Origin: a virus
Length of the DNA: 33,750 nt
IMG/VR virus record: IMGVR_UViG_3300022187_006262
Location: 1-33,750 of that record
Strand: one strand, 5' to 3'
Notes under the pieces: model-generated
What the model was told of the DNA's origin: nothing
The model's database searches: none
What the model saw: the letters and a program-made list of their open reading frames with translations, nothing else
Part shown: piece after piece, positions 24,049 to 29,634 of the stretch
How the letters are laid out: each line of letters starts with the position of its first letter
Position numbering within the stretch: position 1 is the first letter of the stretch
Program-made: the position numbers and the translations under genes

Positions 24049-24334
24049 ACAAATCCCGGTAGGGAAACATGAGCGAAAAGTAGCTTTTCATACGCAAGCT
24101 CCTTTTGCTAAGCACGATTACCGTTACCGCCAGCGTGCCGACATTAGAATGGCCGGCACTGTTTGGAGTGAAAGTCCTCAAGAAAGAGGGCAACGGTTAT
24201 CGCGAGAGTACTTACGGAAAAAAATGCGTGACAATCCAGTCGGCTTAGGGTTCGGCGAAAACGATAATTTTGGTCCCGATAACTCTTACGATACCAAACA
24301 GCCGATTAAATATACACACGCCCGAGAGTACTAA
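24041..24334 (+). CDS. Hypothetical basic protein, 97 aa
   Basis: Starts at ATG 24041 inside the previous gene. The 97 residues are basic and polar, with EQIPVGKHERKVAFH, YRYRQRADIRMAG and a charged helix (ERGQRLSREYLRKKMRDN), ending in a flexible acidic-aromatic tail. No membrane or enzyme motif is visible. It converges with the Dam-like gene, whose 3' end overlaps this one by 29 bases, so the two transcripts must collide or overlap unless a hidden terminator acts. Function unknown. Confidence 0.58.
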   Translation: MSEQIPVGKHERKVAFHTQAPFAKHDYRYRQRADIRMAGTVWSESPQERGQRLSREYLRKKMRDNPVGLGFGENDNFGPDNSYDTKQPIKYTHAREY

Positions 24335-24884
24335 AAAGAGCACTAAACTCAAGTATTTTTCTGTCTGCTTTATGAGGAGACGGAAAATAATAAATAAAAC
24401 CGTAAATTTTATTAGTGTTTATTTTATTGAATTCCTTATCGTCACTCCTTAGCTTTGGGTGTTCTTTCAAAATGCACATCGGCAAATCTAACCCTATTTT
24501 TTGAGCTGCGATTAGTGCTACATCAGTCGATGTCAGAAATAAAATTCCTTCCTCAAACTCTCCTAGGGTATATTTCCGCAGCATTTCTTCCATCCAAACT
24601 CTTTGAGCAGACTTGACGAATCTTTTCTTTTTTGTCCACAGGCTTCTGTCAGGAGGCTGTTCTATTCCAGTTAAAAGATCCCGTGGCGGGTAAAGATAAA
24701 CACACTTAGCCTTCCAATCTTGTTTTAAACCCTGATTTTCCGGACAAAAATATCGATTGGCTTGGATAAATGTATTCGCGTTGTGACTACTTGCGGGGTC
24801 TAAGTCTATTTCACCATCGAAAAAAGTCGTAACCGTAGCTATGACATTTATCGGCGAAACAAAATCAATGGTGTTAATCGGCAC
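24306..24884 (-). CDS. Phage Dam-family DNA N6-adenine methylase-like protein
   Basis: 192 residues from GTG 24884. IDLDPASSHNAN (26-37), RYFCPENQGLKQDW (44-57) and the later pattern of IGLDLPMCILKEHP and YGFIYYFPS match the phage DNA adenine-methylase family (PF05869). The catalytic motif IV, normally NPPY, reads YPPR at 65-68, so both outer residues are changed and methylation may be lost. The GTG start overlaps the upstream gene by 11 bases. As last gene of the minus-strand operon it may bind DNA or protect it; a substrate-binding role without catalysis is an alternative. Confidence 0.7.
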   Translation of the reverse strand: MPINTIDFVSPINVIATVTTFFDGEIDLDPASSHNANTFIQANRYFCPENQGLKQDWKAKCVYLYPPRDLLTGIEQPPDRSLWTKKKRFVKSAQRVWMEEMLRKYTLGEFEEGILFLTSTDVALIAAQKIGLDLPMCILKEHPKLRSDDKEFNKINTNKIYGFIYYFPSPHKADRKILEFSALFSTLGRVYI

Positions 24885-25284
24885 TTTTTACTTGTTCATC
24901 AAGCACTTCGTCAATTTTATTTTTATTCAACACATGGATGCTCATGCCTTGCACGTCTAACATCACGACGATAGGATCGTCCTTCTCTTTCTCTATTACC
25001 TTAATCAACTTTTTAAAAAATTTAGCTAAGTCGTTATTCAGCATCTCTTCCGCCAAAGCCATATCGGTCTGAATATCCCTGACCGTCAGAAATTGAGATG
25101 CTTCGGCATTACTAGTATTGAAAAATAGCGCTCCCTCCCCTTTGTAAGTTTTAAATTCGTCGTGGAGCGTGACGATATCACCAATAATCATGCGGGCGAC
25201 ACCGGCCGCCATCCGTTTCTTTGTTTCGGATCCCGAAAAAAGGTTATATTTTAGACGTTGTGCGACTTGGCTGAGATTAGGCAT
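24874..25284 (-). CDS. Hypothetical protein of the leftward operon, 136 aa
   Basis: I start at ATG 25284 (MPNLSQVAQRLKYNLF), which overlaps the upstream gene by eight bases; the frame continues to ATG 25320, giving 148 residues but a larger overlap. The protein is mixed helix and strand: ETKKRMAAGVARMIIGDIV, a loop, EGALFFNTSNAEASQFLTV, then a charged helix (LAKFFKKLIKVIEKEKDD) and a strand (IVVMLDVQGMSIHVL). No family recognised. The surrounding genes are DNA-binding or methylase-like, so a role in DNA metabolism or regulation is possible. Confidence 0.6.
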   Translation of the reverse strand: MPNLSQVAQRLKYNLFSGSETKKRMAAGVARMIIGDIVTLHDEFKTYKGEGALFFNTSNAEASQFLTVRDIQTDMALAEEMLNNDLAKFFKKLIKVIEKEKDDPIVVMLDVQGMSIHVLNKNKIDEVLDEQVKSAD

Positions 25285-25609
25285 CGGTATACCCCGTGAA
25301 GTTGTTCCAAGCATCCGCAAGCACTCTAGCGCTGTCGTAGAGATAGTTACTTGGGTTGCTTTCGTCCGGATCTAGCTTACAGTAATGTCTTTTTTCTACC
25401 AGTCCGGATTTCCCTCCCGAAATAATTCCTTGGTAGATAAGTTTGTCGACCTTGATTGCAGGCACTCCAAGTCTTTCGGCCAAAGCACGTTTGGTTACAA
25501 ACGCCGTGGTTACACACCCGGATTTTGAGTTGGCCAAAATTTGAAGAGAAGTATCGATACTGCGCAGGATTTTGTTAAGTTCTGAAATGACGATTTGATT
25601 TTGTGCCAT
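25277..25609 (-). CDS. Probable HTH-containing small protein, 110 aa
   Basis: 110 residues from ATG 25609. After a helical lead (SELNKILRSIDTSLQILAN), TKRALAERLGVPAIKVDKLI at about 39-58 has the spacing of a helix-turn-helix, followed by GLVEKRHYCKLDPDE like a wing, then a helical end (SARVLADAWNNF). A DNA-binding role is likely but the family is uncertain. Its 5' side is a 137-bp intergenic stretch with three perfect stems, the only large gap in this operon, so its expression may be separately controlled. Confidence 0.6.
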   Translation of the reverse strand: MAQNQIVISELNKILRSIDTSLQILANSKSGCVTTAFVTKRALAERLGVPAIKVDKLIYQGIISGGKSGLVEKRHYCKLDPDESNPSNYLYDSARVLADAWNNFTGYTDA

Positions 25610-25746
25610 AGATTAGAAGGGGGCTGGGTCCGCACCGAGCGCTCGGCAGGGACCTTCACTTACCAGCACTCGGAAAGGGTGAAAACGAGCGCTACCCCCG
25701 ACAGTAGCAGAAACGAACCCTTCTTGTCGTTACTGCTCGTTTTATT
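25610..25746 (-). ncRNA. Candidate structured RNA / attenuator between leftward genes
   Basis: This 137-bp gap is densely self-complementary. AAAACGAGC (25682-25690) pairs perfectly with GCTCGTTTT (25735-25743) and encloses two hairpins, GCTAC/GTAGC (25691-25695, 25704-25708) and AACGA/TCGTT (25712-25716, 25727-25731), giving a three-way junction. An alternative fold pairs AGCAG (25706-25710) with CTGCT (25733-25737), extending the second hairpin across one mismatch. Separately, GGTCC...GGACC (25627-25631, 25650-25654) brackets a perfect 12-base palindrome CCGAGCGCTCGG (25635-25646). Two mutually exclusive folds suggest an attenuator, leader or processed RNA; the strand is inferred from the flanking genes. 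Confidence 0.5.
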
Positions 25747-26163
25747 TTACAGAAGTTTCTCTAACTGAGCTATAAAGTCCTTGGGTTCTTCGATTAAGAG
25801 TTTGATAACGGAGTCTAGTTTTGAAAGATTTAAAGTTTCTTGGCGTTGGTTAGTCAGTAACCAGAATGTGTACGCGTTTAATAAGTACATGTGCGTCTGC
25901 TTAGCTCGTAACGCCTGAGTCTTCCATTTATCGTGGTCGAACGCACTCCCGTGGCGGGAGCTTCCTGTTTTAAGCTCTAGATCTCGGATTTCAATCTGAA
26001 GATCAATATCTTTGATTGTGTACTCTAAAGAGCTGATTTTAGCTTTACACTCCGCGTCTGAGCGCGGCTCATTGTTGTCTGTGTAAATCCAACTAGGAAG
26101 ATTTTCAACGATGTACTCAGAGCGCCACAGAAAAGGTTTCTGTTGGGTGTCGGAAAAACTCAT
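25747..26163 (-). CDS. Hypothetical helical protein, 138 aa
   Basis: Starts at ATG 26163, overlapping the upstream stop in an ATGA junction, so it is coupled to the winged-helix gene. After a Trp-rich start (QQKPFLWRSEYIVENLPSWI) residues 38-70 are a charged coiled-coil-like helix (EYTIKDIDLQIEIRDLEL), and the remainder is helical (THMYLLNAYTFWLLTNQ). No transmembrane segment long enough is certain. Family unknown. Co-translation with a DNA-binding gene suggests it modulates or partners that regulator. Confidence 0.6.
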   Translation of the reverse strand: MSFSDTQQKPFLWRSEYIVENLPSWIYTDNNEPRSDAECKAKISSLEYTIKDIDLQIEIRDLELKTGSSRHGSAFDHDKWKTQALRAKQTHMYLLNAYTFWLLTNQRQETLNLSKLDSVIKLLIEEPKDFIAQLEKLL

Positions 26164-26363
26164 TCTAAGAGTGAGGTATCTATGAGGTCAGTAAAATGAC
26201 CGTTTGTACAGTAATAAACATGATGCTCAAACTTTGTTTGACAAATTAAATTTAAATTTATCAAGCGTTTGAGCTGGCTAAGGGCGGCCACTTTGGACAT
26301 ACCTAAAGCTTCAGCTATTTCTGTAGCAGATAACGGCTGTTCGGATTTTAACACCTCAATCAA
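26160..26363 (-). CDS. Winged-helix/MarR-like transcription regulator
   Basis: IEVLKSEQPLSATEIAEALG then MSKVAALSQLKRLINLNLI form a winged helix, followed by a wing (KFEHHVYYCTNG). I start at TTG 26363, which overlaps the upstream stop as TTGA and begins at the domain edge (67 aa). An ATG at 26492 would give 110 residues but a 133-bp overlap with the HNH-like gene, whose own C terminus looks real; the extra residues are polar and unstructured, as expected for out-of-frame reading. The product probably represses or activates phage promoters, perhaps those of the 27044-27764 region. Confidence 0.65.
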   Translation of the reverse strand: MIEVLKSEQPLSATEIAEALGMSKVAALSQLKRLINLNLICQTKFEHHVYYCTNGHFTDLIDTSLLE

Positions 26364-27043
26364 GTCGCGATAGCTTTTGATTGCAGAGGTTTGTTTCTTA
26401 GTGCGGAGATAGTCCTGACTGAAATACTTTGGCCGTGCCTCATCTCGATAAGTTCCTGAATCGCCCTGTTGGTCATTTTGCGCTTGGCCCATCGCAGAAC
26501 GTCTAGGTGCATGTCGAAGCTTACCTTTTTAGCAGGACTGGTCGCAAGGTGCATGTGATAAGGATTCAAACAGTTCGCATCGCCGCATTTCATGAGGACT
26601 TTGTCCTTAGTTTCAAGATCGACACCAAAAAATCTGGCATATATAAAGCGGCGTGGACGCATCAAGGTTCCGTCGGTCGAATCGACAAGTCTTTTCGGCA
26701 ACACAGAGGCGTACAAATGTTCTCCAGGATCGATGACGTATTTATGTTGAAGCATCCAAGCTTGGAATCGGTCTGACGCGGAACTCGACGCGGCGTTCTT
26801 GAGTTCGGCTGTGCAGACGGGGCAAGCAAAAGAGCTGGCTAGTTGGCAGCGGCGCTCGAAGTCTTTGGCCAACAAAGCCACGGGTGGCGTACGACGGCAT
26901 TGACAGGCAGCAACTACCGTCTCACCGTGATGCTCGATGCTGAGGTAGTCAAGCTGTTCCGTGCTATCTGGCGGGTCGTCAGGTATCGACACTTGCTCGG
27001 CGTCCAGAAGGCCGAACATAAGTAGAAGCACCGAATTACACAT
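26360..27043 (-). CDS. HNH-like zinc protein with C-terminal HTH
   Basis: 227 residues from ATG 27043; ATG 27019 is a second option. Residues 47-77 hold CQC ... C ... CPVC (Cys47, 49, 66, 74, 77), a zinc-ribbon-like cluster. Residues 149-166 (VLMKCGDANCLNPYHMHL) match the HNH core C-x4-C-x-N-P-x-H, but the position of the first catalytic His is Met151, so nuclease action is doubtful. The C terminus (TNRAIQELIEMRHGQSISV then RTISALRN) looks like a helix-turn-helix. Either a homing-type nuclease that has lost catalysis or a zinc-dependent regulator. It is the first gene of the leftward operon. Confidence 0.62.
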   Translation of the reverse strand: MCNSVLLLMFGLLDAEQVSIPDDPPDSTEQLDYLSIEHHGETVVAACQCRRTPPVALLAKDFERRCQLASSFACPVCTAELKNAASSSASDRFQAWMLQHKYVIDPGEHLYASVLPKRLVDSTDGTLMRPRRFIYARFFGVDLETKDKVLMKCGDANCLNPYHMHLATSPAKKVSFDMHLDVLRWAKRKMTNRAIQELIEMRHGQSISVRTISALRNKPLQSKAIAT

Positions 27044-27066
27044 GGCTTACAGGGCTCAACAACTTC

Positions 27067-27072
27067 AGTATA
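27067..27072 (-). promoter_or_regulatory. Candidate -10 element of the leftward operon
   Basis: On the minus strand this reads TATACT, 23 bases before ATG 27043. No good -35 hexamer lies 16-18 bases upstream, so an activator or a phage-specific factor would be needed. It is the best leftward signal in the divergent region. Confidence 0.35.
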
Positions 27073-27085
27073 AGGCATAGCGCGT

Positions 27086-27211
27086 ATGGACTGCCTAATA
27101 ACAGATTTTATTCCTGATCGGGAACGTCTTAATTCTTATACGAGACCAATGAGACGAGTGCACAGCAAGGCTCTAGCGCACAGAGTGCTTTGGTTTGAGG
27201 GGTCTGTTTAA
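27086..27211 (+). CDS. Small ORF of 41 aa in the divergent region
   Basis: ATG 27086 to TAA 27209-27211 encodes 41 residues with opening MDCLITDFIPDRERL and closing KALAHRVLWFEGSV. The end resembles the helix before the metal site of HNH nucleases (HR-x-x-W-x-x-G), but the frame stops there, so it could be a stump of such a gene or a genuine micro-protein. No convincing ribosome site precedes it. The stop is immediately followed by AGGAGGTAAG, an orphan Shine-Dalgarno sequence with no start codon at the right distance. A terminator lies 210 bp downstream. Confidence 0.3.
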   Translation: MDCLITDFIPDRERLNSYTRPMRRVHSKALAHRVLWFEGSV

Positions 27212-27418
27212 GGAGGTAAGTAAAAAGGATTTTATATTAAAGATCAACTTAACGGGTTTTGCTAGGCATATACGGCTTTAACTAAGCGTATTTAAGGTGT
27301 ACTTTTAAAACTACCCATTAAAGCGCACTTTAAAGAGTGCCCTAATTGTTATAAAGTACCACTTACTTATTTAAATACATAACTAACTCCGTGTGAGTGC
27401 AATTCACGTTAAGCGGAC
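27212..27418. promoter_or_regulatory. AT-rich intergenic control region with inverted repeats
   Basis: A stretch without a supportable gene. GCACTTTAAAGAGTGC (27325-27340) is a near-perfect 16-base palindrome. It is flanked by AAGGTGTACTT (27294-27304) and AAGTACCACTT (27354-27364), which are inverted copies matching at 9 of 11 positions, so the whole is a nested, roughly symmetric array. Further right, GTGAGTGCAATTCAC (27392-27406) has perfect GTGA/TCAC ends. Such arrays are typical operators for dimeric repressors; several HTH proteins on both sides are candidate binders. An origin is a weaker alternative. Confidence 0.45.
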
Positions 27419-27439
27419 AAAACCCTGAGGGGTTTTTTT
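27419..27439 (+). terminator. Intrinsic terminator in the divergent region
   Basis: AAAACCC (27419-27425) pairs with GGGTTTT (27430-27436) and runs into a seven-T tract. It would stop rightward transcripts from the repeat region and insulate the promoter at 27487. Its presence implies something is transcribed rightward across 27086-27418. Confidence 0.8.
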
Positions 27440-27486
27440 AGGCATTGTTTTGCAGAAGCCCCGTGGCGATAACGTAACTTATAGGG

Positions 27487-27517
27487 TTGACAGATCAGCT
27501 TCTATAGGCTTTATACT
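27487..27517 (+). promoter_or_regulatory. Sigma70-like promoter before the 59-aa ORF
   Basis: Consensus TTGACA (27487-27492) is followed by TATACT (27512-27517) with a 19-base spacer; using TTATAC (27511-27516) the spacer is 18. The start would lie near 27524, about 15 bases before ATG 27539. The host RNA polymerase should recognise it, so it is a likely early promoter. Confidence 0.6.
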
Positions 27518-27538
27518 TGGTGCAACTTAGTTCGGATT

Positions 27539-27718
27539 ATGGACTGCACGCTTTCTGCCCGGAATAAGACTTCGGAATCACCTGATACCGAATTCTGGCA
27601 ATTATGCCGTAAAAAGAGTTCTGAACTCGGTATACCCGCCTGGATGTTGGCTGAAGAAGGTTTCCGCCATGAGCAGCGAACGTTACGGAAGCCAAGTTCT
27701 CAGGATACAGAGACTTGA
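27539..27718 (+). CDS. Small ORF of 59 aa, probable early gene
   Basis: ATG 27539 to TGA 27716-27718 encodes 59 residues starting MDCTLSARNKTSESPDTEFW, followed by QLCRKKSSELGIPAWMLAEE and a basic tail (FRHEQRTLRKPSSQDTET). The middle is an amphipathic helix. It lies directly behind a consensus promoter, and its stop codon overlaps the -35 hexamer of the next promoter. No clear Shine-Dalgarno sequence is visible. Function unknown; size and position resemble early host-takeover proteins of other phages. Confidence 0.5.
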   Translation: MDCTLSARNKTSESPDTEFWQLCRKKSSELGIPAWMLAEEGFRHEQRTLRKPSSQDTET

Positions 27719-27743
27719 CAAAACGCGCCGAGGAGCCTAGGCT
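27715..27743 (+). promoter_or_regulatory. Sigma70-like promoter before the two-HTH regulator
   Basis: TTGACA (27715-27720), a 17-base spacer, then TAGGCT (27738-27743), which keeps the TA....T positions of the -10 box. Start of transcription expected near 27750. The -35 overlaps the preceding stop codon. Perfect -35 and ideal spacing make this one of the best promoters in the window. Confidence 0.65.
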
Positions 27744-27764
27744 TTGAGAGGTTTTTAAACGATC

Positions 27765-28166
27765 ATGAAAATCAAATCAAAAGAAGACGTCAAAACGTAC
27801 TGGGGTCAGTACGCCTCAAAAGAAGCTCGCCGGGAACGTTTTGAGCGTATTTACACCTTATATATACAAGAAGGTTATTCTCTCCAGCAAATTGCAGATC
27901 GATTTGCTATTTCCAAACAACGAGTACATCAAATTCTTTTAAAAGAGTCCAAAGAGCCCGAATTGCTCGCTGTTAAAAAACGGGCTGATATGGTAGAGCG
28001 TAACACTTGGCGCACAAAAGAAATTATTTACCAACTTGAACAAGGTCTTAGCTGCTCTAAGATAGCTAATTTATTAGGTATTTCAGTTAATGTTGTAAAA
28101 AGAGTAAGCTCACGGTACAACAAATCTAAAACAACCTCAAACTGTAACGGAGTTTCTGTGAGTTAG
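27765..28166 (+). CDS. Regulator with two sigma-region-4-like helix-turn-helix motifs
   Basis: 133 residues, ATG 27765 after a GAGAGG ribosome site. SLQQIADRFAISKQRVHQI at 39-57 is a typical sigma70 region 4 or TrfB-like HTH, and SCSKIANLLGISVNVVKRV at 96-114 is a second one. The N terminus (EARRERFERIYTLYIQEGY) is helical; there is no sigma region 2, so it is not a full sigma factor. The protein likely controls promoters of the phage, and the position next to the repeats and two promoters of the divergent region fits autoregulation. It is the first gene of the rightward tail-fibre operon. Confidence 0.72.
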   Translation: MKIKSKEDVKTYWGQYASKEARRERFERIYTLYIQEGYSLQQIADRFAISKQRVHQILLKESKEPELLAVKKRADMVERNTWRTKEIIYQLEQGLSCSKIANLLGISVNVVKRVSSRYNKSKTTSNCNGVSVS

Positions 28167-28196
28167 AATTAGTCGCAGGAGGCGGGTTAATTTTTG

Positions 28197-28985
28197 ATGC
28201 CGGAGATTAATCAGCCGCCTTGTCCTACACACGGTGTACTTCCGCGTGCCCTTCACGAACATAGTTTTCGCGGTATCGTTGAAGTAGTCGAAGAACTCTT
28301 AGGGACGATTAGCGGCGTGGGCACAATCAGTTATTCTCACTGTCCTCAAGGTTACCCTTGGAACTTTGAAGGGGTTGTCCGCGCTCTAGAAGATTTAAAC
28401 GTAAGTATAAGCGGCATTGCTCCTGGTGTTATAGGTGGCTCAGGCATCTACATCACCGAAAGTGGCGGCGTCTCTGTTGTTAATGCCGATTACGGAGTAA
28501 TTACTTCAGGCGGTTTAAGTGCGGGCACTAATGTAGCCTTTACCTACGCACCAGGACAGACTGTAATTAATACGTCAGCAGTTCTCAGTGGTGCTGCCGT
28601 CGCTGTTAATGTTCAAGATACCGCACCTTTGGGTGTTGAAGGTACTCTTTGGTACGACACGAATCAAGGTCGCCTGTTTGTTTACGCTTCTGGGGATTGG
28701 CTACAAACTAACGCGGATGCGTTTGCGCTTAAAGGAGCGTACGCTCCCTCCGGCACCGGCCTTAACGCGCCCACTAGAGACGGCCTTCTTTGGTATAACA
28801 CTCAAATCGGCACCCTGTTTATTTTCGATGCTGTTACCAGTGGCTGGTATGAGGCTGCCCCAGGAGACAAAGGCGCTTCGTACTCGACCGGCGCTCCGAT
28901 TCCAGAGAAAGAAGGCGAGCTTTGGTACTCAGAAGGTGAATCGACTCTCAAGGTTTGGAACGGCAGTCAGTGGGTTTCGGTGTAA
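28197..28985 (+). CDS. Tail-fibre/collar-like protein with three LWY repeats
   Basis: 262 residues; ATG 28197 follows GGAGG at 28179-28183, and an in-frame TTG at 28194 is unneeded. The N terminus (SHCPQGYPWNFEGVVRALED) resembles cyanophage fibre-adaptor openings. After a Gly/Ser/Val-rich shaft (residues 70-135), three similar units follow: GTLWYDTNQGRLFVYASGDW, GLLWYNTQIGTLFIFD with GWY, and GELWYSEGESTLKVWNGSQW. Each ends in an aromatic strand. The same type of unit occurs in the 20333 gene. Probably a virion surface fibre involved in host contact or in joining other fibres. Confidence 0.68.
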   Translation: MPEINQPPCPTHGVLPRALHEHSFRGIVEVVEELLGTISGVGTISYSHCPQGYPWNFEGVVRALEDLNVSISGIAPGVIGGSGIYITESGGVSVVNADYGVITSGGLSAGTNVAFTYAPGQTVINTSAVLSGAAVAVNVQDTAPLGVEGTLWYDTNQGRLFVYASGDWLQTNADAFALKGAYAPSGTGLNAPTRDGLLWYNTQIGTLFIFDAVTSGWYEAAPGDKGASYSTGAPIPEKEGELWYSEGESTLKVWNGSQWVSV

Positions 28986-29011
28986 AATAAACAGGTTTCA
29001 TAGCACTTCAA

Positions 29012-29131
29012 ATGGCTAAGCCCAAAGGACAGTCTCTAATTGTTTCAAAACCTAAAAAAACGGCGCAGGGACAGGGACTTCATTCAAAACCCAATCACGG
29101 ACGCAAAAAAACCAGAGGTCAAGGCAAGTAG
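29012..29131 (+). CDS. Small basic protein of 39 aa (GQGLHSKPNHGRKK type)
   Basis: ATG 29012 to TAG 29129-29131. The 39 residues are extremely basic (12 Lys or Arg) and Gly/Gln-rich: MAKPKGQSLIVSKPKK, then GQGLHSKPNHGRKKTRGQGK. The ending KxRGQG resembles short basic proteins I recall from cyanophage tail-gene regions, so it is likely real despite its length. It lies 26 bp after the fibre gene and 24 bp before the next gene. Role unknown; charge suggests binding to nucleic acid or an acidic virion surface. Confidence 0.65.
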   Translation: MAKPKGQSLIVSKPKKTAQGQGLHSKPNHGRKKTRGQGK

Positions 29132-29155
29132 ACTTAGTTAAAATAGTCTTGGAAA

Positions 29156-29629
29156 GTGGCGTTAACCATCTTTAGGGCTGGGGAAAGTATCGACGTCGGC
29201 GATGTCGTCGCGGTTACTTCGGACAGCGTGGCCCGCAAAGCCGTTGTTGGTGACGCCACCCGTTTCAAAGCCGTTGGTGTTGCCCTGAGTTCTGGTTCGT
29301 TACACGCACCGGTTCAGGTTGTCGTCGACGGTGAAGTTCACACGTTTTCGGGTCTTACTCCCGGTGACTACTTATATCTAAGTAACTCGCCGGGAGGTTA
29401 CTACACCAGCTATTACCCGATGGTTTCGGGCCTTAATGACACTCTTTACGGCTCTGCAAACATCGCTGCGTTTGCTAGAGCTACATCAACTTCAGGTGTT
29501 GTTTTACAACCCTCCACTTCAGTATTAGCTGATGTATCAACTCCCTACATTGTCACGGAAGACAGCCCTGTTGAAGGAATTTACACGATTCTCACTGAAG
29601 ACGGCAGTATAATTGAGCAAGAGGGCTGA
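29156..29629 (+). CDS. Virion-associated beta-rich protein (DUF2190-like opening)
   Basis: 157 residues from GTG 29156. FRAGESIDVGDVVAVTSDSV, followed by FKAVGVALSSGSLHAPVQV and VDGEVHTFSGLTPGDYLYLS, has the rhythm of small beta-sandwich proteins in which an initial G-D-V-V strand is followed by a G-V-A turn and a PGD strand, as in DUF2190-type capsid or fibre-tip proteins. The C terminus repeats acidic strands (YIVTEDSPVEG, YTILTEDGSIIEQEG). Located in the fibre operon, it is probably a fibre or baseplate accessory. The family link is tentative. Confidence 0.58.
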   Translation: MALTIFRAGESIDVGDVVAVTSDSVARKAVVGDATRFKAVGVALSSGSLHAPVQVVVDGEVHTFSGLTPGDYLYLSNSPGGYYTSYYPMVSGLNDTLYGSANIAAFARATSTSGVVLQPSTSVLADVSTPYIVTEDSPVEGIYTILTEDGSIIEQEG

Positions 29630-29634
29630 GCAAC

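Noticed and set aside
24270-24452. 60-codon plus-strand ORF over the convergent ends
   Set aside because: Overlaps two better-supported genes; its Lys/Ile/Phe-rich composition reflects AT-rich sequence.
27390-27407. CRP-like or NtcA-like site (TGTGA...TTCAC)
   Set aside because: Half-site spacing does not match the CRP consensus, and no GTA-N8-TAC NtcA site is present; kept only as part of the repeat region.
27044-27440. Possible tRNA or tmRNA in the intergenic region
   Set aside because: No T-loop (GTTCRA) with pairing stem, no acceptor/CCA arrangement and no cloverleaf could be drawn.
28588-29019. 143-codon plus-strand ORF overlapping the 28197 fibre gene
   Set aside because: Out-of-frame reading of the LWY repeats; it lacks order and would overlap two supported genes.
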